From assembly GCA_012845835.1 (NCBI GenBank), contig JABAKD010000004.1, positions 4,062,265 through 4,126,264 on the forward strand: a stretch of DNA of 64,000 bases, given 5' to 3'. The notes beneath the pieces were generated by a model. That model saw only the letters and a program-made list of their open reading frames with translations, had not been told where the DNA came from and searched no databases. The stretch is from Undaria pinnatifida (Eukaryota; Sar; Phaeophyceae; Laminariales; Alariaceae). Of the stretch, positions 10,951 to 21,409 are shown piece after piece. Positions within the stretch are counted from its first letter, which is position 1; every line of letters starts with the position of its first letter. The position numbers and the translations under genes are program-made.

Positions 10951-11893
10951 TTTAGGTGGAGTGAGGAGCGGTAGTAAGAATCAAGTGCGCTGCTCGATAA
11001 CCTGTTCCTGACCGTCGGTATACTGAACAACCTTCGGGCCGCGTCTCCTTTGTGTCAGGTGTGTGCGGATTTTTATTTGTCGTTTTCAAGCAAGCGGTTG
11101 CGTTGACATATACCCCCTGGCTTGATGTAAAGGAAAGGCACACCACTCAGCGATCATCTACTGCACGCTCGGGGCATGTTTTCATGAGCACCACTAACAA
11201 GAGCACCAGACATGGACGCGACATCTACAGGACCACAACATCTTCGACGACAGTGGGGAGAAAACAGGGCGTATAATCGTACACTAGATAATAACAATGT
11301 TAAAAAGAAGTACAGAGAGTTATGTTAACACTGCGGTAGACCACACTACCAACCTATCACGCAGGGTATTTCGTGCCTCCGGCCGTTTGCATGATCGCCT
11401 GACAACCTTTACCAAACGAAGTAGCATATGCCTAACAAAGTAAAGTCACCCTCGCGTTCAATAGTGGTGACATCGCATGCCCACGTCACCTCGCTTGGGG
11501 TATTTGTAAGATGTATCTCTGTCTTGGATTTGGCGACCTCAGAGCCCCACATCGGCACGGCCAAAATCATAGGCGCAAAATCGCATATGTGAGACAATGA
11601 TGATGTGAAAAGGAGACACAGACAGATATGCTAAAATTGCGGTAAACGGCACTACCAACTTATTACTTAAGGTATTCCGTACATACCGTCTGCATGATCG
11701 CCTCCCAACCTATGCCAAGCGAAGTATGACTAACGAAGTAACGTAATTGAGCGCGTGCACACTAAGCGTTCCTTTCAAAACAATAACGATTCGCATCTCT
11801 CCCTTTCGTTCTCAATGGCGGTGACATTGCATGACCACATCACCTCGCCTGTTGTATTTGGCAATATGTATCTCTTATAATTAGCGATGTCAG
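10951..11893 (-). repeat. Copy 2 of the ~0.9 kb inverted duplication (empty SINE site)
   Basis: Reverse complement of 3243-4508 minus the SINE-A. The junction GGCAATATGTATCTCTTATA near 11860-11880 shows the locus without the insertion. The short ORFs at 11052-11276 (plus) and 11409-11597 (minus) match those of copy 1 with only a few substitutions. That could mean coding constraint or simply recent duplication. Confidence 0.85.
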
Positions 11894-12620
11894 AAAATAA
11901 TGGTATCTACATGATTGTACCTATCGATTGGAATATTCTATCTTTCGATCCATGTACAATAACAATTTATGAAGCTTTAACACGTTGTTTACTACACCTA
12001 AGAACTGGGTTTCATACTACATGTAACACCAAACCTTCTAGAAAAATAATCATCACCAGGCGGGTGACATAAATGGGTGTCTTCTTGCTGCAACCGTCAG
12101 ATTCGTCCCCTTCAAGGGTTTATAGTTTCCGCGCACATATTGAAATGCTCGCCCAACCGCCCCCCGCCCCCCGATCCCTCTTGTTTAATCGCACCACCTG
12201 GAATCAAAATCTGCCAGAGTAGTAAACACTACCAGCCAGCTGATATCATCTCATTATCCATCTAGCCATCCATGCCGTAGCTCCAACTCATCTCCGCCCC
12301 CCCCCCCCCCCCCCCTTGTTCCCCGCCCAGTTCCTTCAAACGCCCCACTTACAATCGAAATCGGCCAGAGTAATAAACACTTCTAAGCAATTGATATCAC
12401 ATCATTATCTTTCTAGCCCTCCATGACGTAGCTTTCATTAATCCCCCTCCCCCCCTCCAACGCCCCCTCCTTCCCCACACCCCGCACGATCGCCTAGACC
12501 CAGCACCGCGCGTAAGCCAAGCCCCTACGTATATGATTAATACGCGCGATCGGAGGATCACACACAATGTTGCGAAGATCAGTGTCGACCAAATCCGTGA
12601 TTTTTATATTATTATAAAAT
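11894..12620. other. Gene-free stretch with foldback fragments
   Basis: Contains broken pieces of foldback arms (for example 12110-12145 with TTTATAGTTTCCGCGCACA, and two CCAGAGTAGTAAACACT-like blocks), separated by C-runs at 12161-12172 and 12297-12315. No ORF of interest. Confidence 0.5.
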
Positions 12621-12625
12621 TGAAA

Positions 12626-13836
12626 TACACTCCAGCTGTGAGATCGAATATTTTGTCGAAACTCATCTTTGCAAGCTGTGTGTGATACTCCGATCGCGCG
12701 TATTACGGGTTGTGTGTCCTCATTAAGGATATAGGTCGGCGACTCCCCTTGCAACTACAGGCAGTGTAGCTATCAGGGTCAACAGAGTGATGTTAGGCGG
12801 TCTGTGCGCGGAAACTGTAAAACCTGTTTCTGAGGGGGAGAAAATCTGACAGCTGTGAAAGGAAATGCATCAGTTTATCAAGTGAATCCTGTAGGTCGAA
12901 TATCCGGTGAGGGCAGGGCGAAGTTTGTATGGACGTGGGGGCCTGATTTTGATCAAAAGGGGGGCGGGAGGGGGGGGGAAAGGGGGAAGGGCACGGGTGG
13001 GGCAGGTCTATTTGTGCGTGGAAACTATAAATATTTCTTGTGGGGGAGGGGGAATGTGGCGGGGGTATTATATGTGACCTGAACCTCTTGAAAACCCCTC
13101 CCGCCGCCCCCCCACCGCCGTTTTTTGTTTTCTTTTTTCCCCTCGCTTTCTCTTGCTCAAACGCTCCACCTACTATCGAAATCCGCCATAGTAATAAACA
13201 CTTTCACGCACTGGATATCGCCTCGTTATCGTTTCAGAGCCGGCCATGCCGCTGCTGCAATTCCCACCCACCCCCGCCCCCAACGCCCCCTCCTTCCCCA
13301 CCACCCGCACCATCGCCTAGACCTAGCACCACGCGTATGGCATCCCCTACATCTATGCGACCTAAAGCCCTCCCCCCCCCGCCCCCGCCCCCCCCCCCGC
13401 CACATTTCCCCCCAACCCCCAAAAGAAATATTTATAGTTTCCACGCACAAATTGACCTGCCCCACCCGTCCCCTCCCCCCCCCTCCCCCCCCTCCCGCCC
13501 CCCTTTTTATCAAAATCAGGCCCCCACATCCTTCAAAACTCCGCCCTCCCCTCACCGGATATTCGACCTACAGGATTCACTTGATAAACTGATGCATTTC
13601 CTTCCACAGCTGTCAGATTTTGTCCCCCTCAGAAACGGGTTTTATAGTTTCCGCGCACAGACTGCCTAACATCACCCTGTTGACCCTGATAGCTACACTG
13701 CTGTAGTTGCAAGGGGAGTCGCCGACCTATATCCTTAATGAGGACACACAACCCGTAATACGCGCGATCGGAGTATCACACACAGCTTGCAAAGATGAGT
13801 TTCGACAAGATCTTCGATCTCACAGCTGGAGTGTAT
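12626..13836. mobile_element. Complete ~1.2 kb foldback element
   Basis: Left arm 12626-13050 and right arm about 13421-13836 are reverse complements over more than 400 bases, from tip TACACTCCAGCTGTGAGATC to AAACTATAAATATTTCTT. The middle (13051-13420) carries the C-rich block and the CCTAGACCTAGCACCACGCG island also seen in the other arms. Poly-Pro and poly-Gly ORFs of 109-209 codons arise from C/G tracts. No transposase is visible, so any transposition would need an enzyme supplied in trans. The flanks ATTATAAAATTGAAA (left) and TTTTTATGATATCATAAAA (right) show no clear target duplication. Confidence 0.8.
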
Positions 13837-13859
13837 TTTTATTTTTATGATATCATAAA

Positions 13860-14378
13860 AGGAAGAGCAAAACTCCACATACTTCCCGTATCAGTTTTTT
13901 AATACGCGTCGTGTCACTATATCGTCTCACTCTACCCGTGACATTTTGAAAATGAGCTGACCCGATCGTCGGTTCGGGTTCTGCATGACCCGTGAAAAGG
14001 CGTGAATGTTTTCCCCAGGAAGTGCTCCCGCAGTAGTCCTCTATAGTTTATATGGTTGAGGTCCCCCAATTTTATATTTTTTTTCTTGTTGAGGTCCCCA
14101 AGGGGTGCACGAAGATCCCAATCCAGCACACTTATGTACCCCCTCCCCCCCACCCCCGGAGGGGCGAATTTTTTTTTATTTTATTTTTTTTCCATTTTTT
14201 TTTAAGCGACAACCCGTTTGACCTGTACTCTTGCTGTACTCGTAGTAGTGGATCTCGTTTTCTGTCCTAGTTTCAGACGTCTGCATGCTTCGCAGAATTG
14301 GTTAACAAGTGCTCCATCAAGGCTCCCCGCTATATTTAGGCCACACAATTTGAACGAAGAGTCCTCGAGGTCCCCCCC
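13860..14378. other. Intergenic stretch, no gene seen
   Basis: Contains T-rich and C-rich runs (14080-14215) and a GTTGAGGTCCCC word repeated at 14055 and 14088. No supported coding region. Confidence 0.4.
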
Positions 14379-14668
14379 TTTTTTTTTTTTTTCGCACACT
14401 TCTACTTTCCAGCTTCTGGACAAGCCGTGGTCACAGGTGTCGTCCCTTCTTCCCCCCGGTTCTTGCCTTCGATTTTTATCGCGCACATCAATCCCACTGC
14501 TCGTCGATTTTTCATCGATTGTTGCTGACTCACGCTCTCGCGCTCTCCGGTCAATTTGTGCGCGAGAAAAAATCCCCACGAATTTATACGAGTGTGCAGT
14601 CAGGGGGATTCGAACTCACGAAACTGACCGGGCTCGAGGATAACCTGATACACCACCGGGGAGACCGG
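14379..14668 (-). repeat. SINE-A copy
   Basis: Poly(T) at 14379-14392, then the inverted SINE-A body (CAAGCCGTGGTCACAGGTGT, TCACGCTCTCGCGCT) and the head ending GGGGAGACCGG. Slightly shortened in the body and diverged in the B box (GATTCGAACTC). Confidence 0.85.
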
Positions 14669-14674
14669 CTTTAC

Positions 14675-14850
14675 ACACCAATAAGGCGGTCCGAGTAAGG
14701 CGGACCCCCGATATAAGGCAGTCAAAATCGCTTGGCGCGACTGGGGAATTGCGCTCACAACCCGGAACGAATAAGGCGGGGCTTCCCCCAACAAGGCGAT
14801 TATCTTGCTTTGGCACACCAAACCGCCTTACTGGAGGACCCCTACTGCTG
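14675..14850. repeat. Small inverted-repeat element with AAGGCGG ends
   Basis: CACCAATAAGGCGGTCC on the left and AACCGCCTTACTGGAGG on the right are inverted relative to each other. Several AAGGCGG words lie between (14706, 14770, 14793). The size and ends suggest a MITE. No TSD could be fixed. Confidence 0.4.
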
Positions 14851-14869
14851 CGCCCCTATCGCGGCCTAC

Positions 14870-15045
14870 AGAGTGCCGTGCACACTACACAACAAACAAC
14901 GCAACAAACGATACACCAGTATTCCTTTTGTACAAGCACACGTCAGCGAGATAAACACACCAGACACAACACAACAAACGATACAGCGCAGTACAGCAGT
15001 ATCCCTATTTTACAAGCACACGTCAGCGAGGTGAACACCACTACC
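14870..15045 (+). repeat. Two-copy ~90 bp tandem repeat
   Basis: CAACAAACGATACA followed by CAGTATYCCTWTTKTACAAG and CACACGTCAGCGAG occurs twice, near 14903-14958 and 14980-15031. No coding role is evident. Confidence 0.6.
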
Positions 15046-15049
15046 ACAG

Positions 15050-15704
15050 ACAGGGGTTTCAGTTTCTGCTGGCCAGCACAACTCAATTATTGTATTCGCA
15101 ATCCAGCAGCGCAATAATAGCTGGCGTATCCTTCGGTTGCTTGTGGCAGCATGTACGACTGCTGTTATACAGCAAATTATACCCATGATGACCAAACAAC
15201 AAGCTTACTTCGAACGACCCTTCCATTGTTCGATGGTCTTGGGATCGCGTTGGATTTTAGCGTTGAGCGTCGGCGCAGAAACCTTGTAAATTGAAGGTAC
15301 GGCAGCATCGGCCTTACGACACAATCCGGGGTGCTAGGGTGTTGGTGATGCTTTTCCTATCCTAGCTGCAACGATGTGGCAAGTCTCACAGCATGATTCC
15401 ACGCGTACTACTACTATACTGCTGTACTCCTACTGCTGTACGCTGACGGGGATGGCGGATAACCAACAGGTTGTTCGTTGTTGCTATTCATATTAATATT
15501 TACGGGGAAGCATAGTAAATGGGACGTACGGTACTCACAAAAACGTATATATCCAACTATTTTTTCTAAGAATATTTGGTTCTGTTTACTATGGTCTTCC
15601 GTAAATAGTTCTCTAGGGTTAAAGTAACTCCGAGACTTCGTTGTTGTTGTTTGTTGTTGTTGTTGTTGTTGTTGTTGTTTTCTCACATTGTCAAAAATCT
15701 AGAG
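15050..15704. other. Intergenic stretch with (GTT)n
   Basis: Holds a GTT microsatellite at 15638-15677 and TACTGCTGTAC words near 15418-15440. No supported gene. Confidence 0.4.
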
Positions 15705-15808
15705 CCCGTGGTCACACAAAGGTGCTGGAGCCCTAGGAAGATCCGAAAAACCAAGTGAAATCAAAATTCGTCCGGGAAATACTACGCTTTGTATTTTGCT
15801 TTCGTTTT

Positions 15809-16546
15809 CCATGAACTGCCGGACCATGATGTCGAGATTAGCAACCTGATCAGTACATGTATCCGCTGCTTCGCGGGTGGAAGAGGCGAGTGCCGATAAC
15901 TCGGCATAATTGTCGTCGAGGCGCTTATGGACCCGCGCGAATTCGGCTTCGACCTGTCGGGCCCAAGTGGCCCAGTCACCCGAAGGCGAGGCCGCACCGG
16001 CCGGTTGCGCCCCAGAGGAAGCCCCCGAGCTCGCGAGAGCTGCGGCGGCCCGGGCACCCAAAGTATCCTCCACCTTAGCGCTGGCGGCAGCAGGGGCCAC
16101 AGCATCCGGCGAATCCCCCATCGTCACAGAGACAGCCCGCAGCACTCGCCACAGCAGTCCCCGACCGGAGTTGTTTTCCATGAACTGCCGGACCATGATG
16201 TCGAGATTAGCAACCTGATCAGTACATGTATCCGCTGCTTCGCGGGTGGAAGAGGCGAGTGCCGATAACTCGGCATAATTGTCGTCGAGGCGCTTATGGA
16301 CCCGCGCGAATTCGGCTTCGACCTGTCGGGCCCAAGTGGCCCAGTCACCCGAAGGCGAGGCCGCACCGGCCGGTTGCGCCCCAGAGGAAGCCCCCGAGCT
16401 CGCGAGAGCTGCGGCGGCCCGGGCACCCAAAGTATCCTCCACCTTAGCGCTGGCGGCAGCAGGGGCCACAGCATCCGGCGAATCCCCCATCGTCACAGAG
16501 ACAGCCCGCAGCACTCGCCACAGCAGTAGTCACAACGAATTATTGC
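15809..16546 (-). CDS. Coiled-coil ORF with in-frame 369 bp tandem duplication
   Basis: On the minus strand an open frame reads MGDSPDAVAPAAASAKVEDT, then an Ala/Ser-rich linker, then WATWARQVEAEFARVHKRL and DNYAELSALASSTREAADTC ending DIMVRQFMEN, a likely amphipathic helix. The whole ~123-residue unit occurs twice in frame: landmarks CATGAACTGCCGGACCATG at 15810 and 16179 are 369 bases apart, and the copies look identical. The N-terminal Ala-rich region plus short coiled coil resembles the start of a retrotransposon gag, but no zinc knuckle or pol follows. The frame runs out through the dispersed repeat at 15705-15784, so the 3' end is chimeric. Function is unknown; it could be a transposon fragment or a recently duplicated first exon. 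Confidence 0.5.
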
Positions 16547-16901
16547 CACGGCAGTCACCACGGCAGTACCAGCGAAGTCTCACCGCAGCAGCAGTCGCAG
16601 CAAGCAATCAGCCAGAAATCAGCCAGTCTATCACACCTTGACCTTGTCTTGCTGACGATGCTCCTCTCTTCTCTGCGTGCTTCGCTTGCTAATCAGCAAC
16701 ACGACAAACTGATCCAAGGTTCCCTTTGCTATACCAGGACAAGTACAAGTAACCACCCGCGTTGATCTCATTGGTCAACGTGCAGTAACCCCAAACTTCT
16801 TCCGTACATACAAAACCCTTATTTTCTCGTGCCTCGATAATAATACGCTTTCCCGCCTAAAAACGCACGACACGGAAAAAGGCGCACAGCAGTGAAAAGG
16901 T

Positions 16902-17150
16902 CCAATGTGCAAACTGAACTCACATGGGCGCGGGTATTCACTCAACTATAGCACAGCATAGATAGAGTTCCCCCGTCCCCACAACTAACCAACTCGCGGC
17001 TACAAACTACAGCGGTTGGGCTGCCTGCACCGTACGAACCGCGCGGTAATCGTGAGTGTAGACGAACGCGCCTGCTGTCTGGAGTGCTGTCAGAGTGACG
17101 ACCCGCGGGCATGCAGTGAAACAAGAGCAATGGAACCAAAAACCACAGTA
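16902..17150 (-). repeat. Dispersed repeat Y, copy 1
   Basis: Reverse complement of 23035-23262, covering the TTGCTCTTTTTTCACTGCAT, AGCACTCCAAACAGCAGG and GAGTTCAGTTTGCACATT words. Moderately diverged. ORFs in the two copies do not agree in frame, so it is treated as non-coding. Confidence 0.65.
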
Positions 17151-17318
17151 CAGAAAACCACAGTACATATATCAATTATCGCCCCTCCTTCCCGAGTTAT
17201 TTGACAGGTTGCAGCGTAGCTACGACGACCGTGCCTGAAAATTGAAAATTGCGGCGGGTCGTTCCCCGTGAAGGGTATACAACTCTTCTACAAACTCTAC
17301 AAAAATCAGTGACGTAAG

Positions 17319-17822
17319 TACAGTAGCGGCTATGGTTTAAGAGAAAATGTTTAAGAGAAAGTACGGGTTTAAGAGAGGTGAATTGGCCGGCACGACCAAA
17401 ATCGATTTTAGAGAGAAGTGGTCTTTTGTCCAGGATTTTCTCTTAAATCGAGCGACTGGAAATCACACCACATAGCCATCACACACATCACACAGCAGTT
17501 GCAGACACCATGCCCTGCGCAGCGGGCAGTCGCTGCACAGCTGTCCCCGACCACACACCAGGCCCACCGGAGTTCACAAATCACCAATGCAAAGGCGTCT
17601 GCGGGCAGTACCTCCATGGCACTTGTGGTGTGGTGGACCCGCTCGGGACCAGCGAGATGCACCGCATTTGCCACACCTGGGCGACCTCCCGCGAGAGTGA
17701 GATATGATTTAAGAGAATATTCTCTTATACCGTGGCCAACACAGTAAAACAGAAAGCCGGATTTAAGAGAGGGAAACTCGGTTGGCACGGACCTCTCTTA
17801 AACCGTAGCCGCTACTGCTGTA
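17319..17822 (+). mobile_element. Small TIR DNA element carrying a zinc-finger ORF
   Basis: The ends CAGTAGCGGCTATGGTTTAA (left) and TTAAACCGTAGCCGCTACTG (right) are near-perfect inverted repeats. Several sub-terminal TTTAAGAGA words repeat in both orientations inside the ends (17338-17375, 17440-17450, 17708-17730, 17760-17770). This pattern is typical of cut-and-paste transposon ends. The ~500 bp interior codes for only a 65-residue Cys/His protein, so the element is non-autonomous or the ORF is a leftover DNA-binding part of a transposase. The flanks do not show a clear TSD. Confidence 0.65.
17510..17707 (+). CDS. 65-residue Cys/His zinc-finger-like protein in a TIR element
   Basis: The frame starts MPCAAGSRCTAV and ends before the right sub-terminal repeat. 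Cysteines and histidines are spaced C-x5-C, then H-x-C-x3-C-x5-H-x2-C, then H-x2-C-H, as in a compact two-site zinc-binding fold with the core HQCKGVCGQYLHGTCG. Length, composition and enclosure by terminal inverted repeats suggest a DNA-binding domain of a transposase or a captured regulator. I do not recognise the family. An ATG in reasonable context (17510) and a stop just before the TTTAAGAGA repeat fit an intact small gene. A larger transposase exon elsewhere cannot be ruled out. Confidence 0.55.
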   Translation: MPCAAGSRCTAVPDHTPGPPEFTNHQCKGVCGQYLHGTCGVVDPLGTSEMHRICHTWATSRESEI

Positions 17823-17857
17823 ACATGTTGTACTACTGCCTTCGTTGTTGTTGTCAT

Positions 17858-18286
17858 CGTTTTTTTTTTTGTTTTTTTTTTGCATTCTCCGGCGGATGGG
17901 GAAAAATGAAGCTTTAGCTCACCACACTTCCACGTATTTTCATACGCGTCGTGTCTATTTAACTCAGTTGCTTTCGCAGCCCAACGCTAGCTGGCGCACC
18001 CTTCGGGTCCCATTGTAGGTATAGCGTAAGCTGTCCCTATCAGTGGTCTTCGTTACAACCCCGGCAGCGCAAGCTGCCGTTGTATACGGGTGCGTGTGTA
18101 TGTCGACCCGGCCTGTCCCCTGAGGGTCAGTTTCGGTGGAGATAGCCACCCGGAATGTCATATTTCCGGGTAGTGTCGGACTTGCGCAAGCTCACCCACT
18201 AACAAAACCCCTGGCCATGGGAGATGGCCTTCCGCCGGACTTGGTCCAGTTACGGTCCACCCTACCCATTCGGGCGTTGGTCCTCG
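17858..18286 (-). repeat. SINE-C, near full length
   Basis: Poly(T) at 17858-17880, then CTCCGGCGGATGGGGAAAAA, GCTCACCACACTTCCACG, CAGCCCAACGCTAGCTGGCG, and an end at GGGCGTTGGTCCTCG. The same module recurs at 33828-34225 and in part at 22818-23022. Read on the minus strand it is a ~430 base unit with an A-tail. The left part has a GTTAGTGGGTGAGCTTGCGC stretch that may be a diverged A box, but I see no clean B box, so tRNA origin is not proven. Confidence 0.8.
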
Positions 18287-18368
18287 GGTTGTCGTTGTTG
18301 TTCTCACATTAACTCGCATAATCAAGTCCGTGGTCACGTATAGACCGGTGATACACTTTTCTGTTTTT
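18287..18368 (-). repeat. Fragment of the AAC-tailed repeat family
   Basis: GTTGTTGTTCTCACATTAAC followed by TCGCATAATCAAGTCCGTGG is the reverse complement of the conserved end seen at 59290-59345, 35790-35820 and 650-690. It directly adjoins SINE-C. Confidence 0.65.
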
Positions 18369-18690
18369 GTGTTTTTTTTGCACACATGACATCTACTTCA
18401 AGCTTCTGGCAAGCCGTGGTCGCAGGAACTAGGTGTCGTCCCGTTTTCCCCCCCGGTTTTTGCGTTCAAGTTTTATCGCGCATAGGGTTCAGTAATCCCA
18501 CTGCTCGTCGATTTTTCGATTTCTCATCGAGTGTTGCTAACTCACGCTCTCGCGCTTTCCGCCAGTCAACTTGTGCACAAGAAAAGTCCCCACGAATTTA
18601 TGCGAGTATGCACTCGGGGGGCGCTTGAACTCACGAAACTGACCTATATTATACCAGGGTTGAGGATAACCTGGTACGCCACCAGGCGAC
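18369..18690 (-). repeat. SINE-A copy
   Basis: Inverted SINE-A body (TTCTGGCAAGCCGTGGTCGC, GTTGCTAACTCACGCTCTCG) with a head ending GCCACCAGGCGACGG. Some private insertions (CAGGAACTAGGTGTC, TCGATTTTTCGATTTCTC). Poly(T) is short. Confidence 0.85.
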
Positions 18691-18949
18691 GGCATACTAG
18701 ATACCTGGTATACAACTATATACCTAGACCTCGCCCCCGTCGGACGTCTCGCTCGGCATATCCTCCCCCCTCTCAGCCCTTCTCAGCCCGTAATTGCCGA
18801 AAAGAAAATTAGTTGCTGGGGAAAAGAACCGTCCCGAAGTTCCTTGCCTTCCTTGCTTTCCCTAGTCTCATTCTTACTTAGCTGTCATTCTCTCATCTTT
18901 ACTGCTTGCTCTGATATTTTTATTTTGCTTTTTCAGCAACTTCTTTTTT

Positions 18950-21400
18950 GTACTTTTACATTTGAAGTTGGCCAATTGCTGGCTGTTGGGAGGGAATTGC
19001 CGTTGACGGCTGCAAACAATTTGAATTTGAAATTTGCCGGATCGGCAATAACAATTTGAAGTTGAAATTTGCGAAGCGGACCAAGGCTAGTGCGGGAGGA
19101 GGCTCCGCCAACAGCAGTGGGGGTGGTGGAGGTTCAGGATCAGGCGTGTGGAAGCTGGTCGGGCCAGAACGGGACTCAGCTTCTTCTGGCAATCCTGACT
19201 GGCCGTGCCCGAGCAAGGGTTGTTTGGGTTGTGACGGCTTCCTCATCGCACGAAATAGGAAAAACAGGAGTTCCCAGGACGCTGTCTGCGACACCTGCAG
19301 GAGTGACGAGCCTTCCACGTGCCAAGCTTTTCATGTAACCTTAACAAGAAGCACTGGGGAAGCGGCGACAACCCTCGTGTGGGTGACTGGTGTGACGCGG
19401 ACACCTGTGATTCACCTTCGATCGGCGTCCCTAACGAAGGAGCTGAGAGCTTGACGAAACGTGAGTTTCATTTCTTCGTGTTGTTGGAATTTGATGTTTG
19501 CTGTCAGCTACTATACTACTGATGATGTTGAGAGTTGTGTGCTGCAAGTTGTGCGCAGTAGACTACCAGTATGTGGTTTTGGGTGTTGGTGAACTCAAGC
19601 GAATCCTGTTTCCAATAATGATGCACATTGAAATTTACATTGTTTGACCTTGTGTGCCTGTCTGCAACGTCTGCTGTAGCATGTGTGTGCTACACCAGCG
19701 TGGTCGAACTACCACACGGTGTGGAAGCTGTGCTTGGGGACGCGTAGCCTGAACAAACTCAAGTTCGCCTTGGTGGTCACGGAGGGCAGTCCCGTCGTCG
19801 GGGTAAGCATGTTGTACTAGTTGTCTACGCAGTTGTGTGCTGTGATTTCTTTTTCATGCATACAAACACACTTTTGCATGCACGAGTACGTGTACGGGGC
19901 AGTCATGTCATCGAGGTATAAGCGGGAATTGTACAAGTACTCAGGTCTACGAGTAGACCTATGCAGTGACGCTGTGTGATGCGATTTCTTTTTCATACGT
20001 ACAGCCAAACACACTTCATGTATGTACGACTACGAGTACGGGGCAGTCCCGTCATCGGAGTAAGCGGGGGTTGGACAAGTGGTCCATGCAGTGACGCTTT
20101 GTGCTGTGATATAAACAACGTTTTGGATGTAAGACTACGACTACGTGGTATCTATACATGTAAGACGCAATGAAAACGGGCAAGTCTCATCACGGGGGTC
20201 AGCCAGGGTTGTAAAAATGGTCCATGCAGTGATGAATAACACAGCAGCATGATACCTCAGCACCAGTCGCAGTACACACTGGAGGTTGATATATAGCAGT
20301 AAACAGAAGCTGAAGTTAACCTGGGTGATGCTGGAGAGCAGTCCCGTGATTGGGGTTAGCGAGTTGTTCATGTAGTGACGCGGTGTACTACTACTGTTAC
20401 TCATTTTTCATACAACCACATGAACTCTTTGTATTAACGAGTACAAGTAGGGTGCGCAACCTCTTCAGGAATCGCTGTACACGTCGGTCGTAATAGTGTT
20501 GATAGCAGCAGTATTAGAGTAGTACCGAACAATATATACAGCAGGTACTGTCTCTTACCCTTCGTTGTCGGTATTCCGCCGGTAGGCCTTATATAGCAGT
20601 ATACCGGGGCTTACGCTTACCAGTTGCGACTGTGAATCCCGTTCGTTCCTGTCCCAGTGGTGGTTTCATAGGTGTTAGCAACGTTGTGGTACCAGGCAGG
20701 GCTTTGCCCATAAACGACCGCCTTCATTACAACAGCAGTGTTAAATTGTACGACTTCCTTTCAAACTTTAGAAATCGACGACAGCTACGTGGCCTTACTA
20801 TTTTGAACATTCACTGAACGCAAGGTATTCCCATCCGTTGTTGTCGTTTGCAGAAGCCCTGCGAAGCAGCCGCCGAGGGCCGCCAAGTCGGCGAGGACAT
20901 AAACACGAAGTTCACCGGCGACATCAAGGTCGGTGACCTCCTGAAGAAGGCAGGCGACCACTTGCTCGATATACATCCCGCATTCCATTCCCACGGTGCC
21001 ACGAGGGCGTTCGACATCGAGGTACGTTCTACTCTTATCTTGCGTCCTATGTGTCACGAGTCGAAACATCCATGTCTCTTGCTCAAGACTAGGGGATGGC
21101 GTGCGGATATAGTCTATGAAGTGCGGCTCTTTTTCCGAGTACCAAGAGCAAGTACAACAATACCACAACAATTACTAACAACGAAAGGAGCTCCAATAAT
21201 TCGGATGGTTAAGACGTCTGCTGGAGAGAAGTACGAATACTTTTTTACACATACTTATCGACGTCCTCCCGCCATGCTTCAACGTTTGTGGACAGATCCA
21301 CAAGATCATCGACAAAAAACAAGAGTGCAAGGTGCTGGGTACCTCCGCTGAGGAGGAAGAGTCCAAGCAAGCCTGCATGCTCCTTCGGAAGCAATGTTGA
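18950..21400 (+). CDS. Spliced gene, cysteine-containing protein of unknown function
   Basis: The last exons are well supported: 20854-21021 (56 codons; preceded by TTTGCAG, followed by GTACGT) and 21296-21400 (34 codons plus TGA; preceded by GGACAG) join in phase 0. Upstream, 19680/19699-19802 is open to a GGG|GTAAGC donor, also phase 0. A further exon ending at 19460 (AAAC|GTGAGT) joins by phase if exon 19699 is used. The protein C-terminus reads KPCEAAAEGRQVGEDINTKF ... CMLLRKQC, with Lys/Glu-rich helices and paired cysteines. Earlier exons include WCDADTC and, in another frame, a RanBP2-finger-like DWPCPSKGCLGC segment. The 5' end is not fixed. AATAAA at 21502 may be the poly(A) signal. 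No family is recognised. Confidence 0.55.
19803..20410. repeat. Degenerate repeats derived from an exon/intron junction
   Basis: The words GGGCAGTCCCGTCGTCGGGG and TAAGC at the 19802 splice donor recur as diverged copies near 19898-19925, 20040-20065, 20180-20205 and 20336-20360. Each is preceded by a TGTGATTTCTTTTTCAT-type segment and followed by GTCCATGCAGTGA-type text. They lie inside the intron and probably arose by tandem duplication of the exon end with its donor. Confidence 0.65.
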
Positions 21401-21409
21401 CAGCACGTT

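Noticed and set aside
13040-13669. 209-codon Pro-rich ORF
   Set aside because: Generated by C-tracts of a foldback arm; similar strings appear in all frames of all arms.
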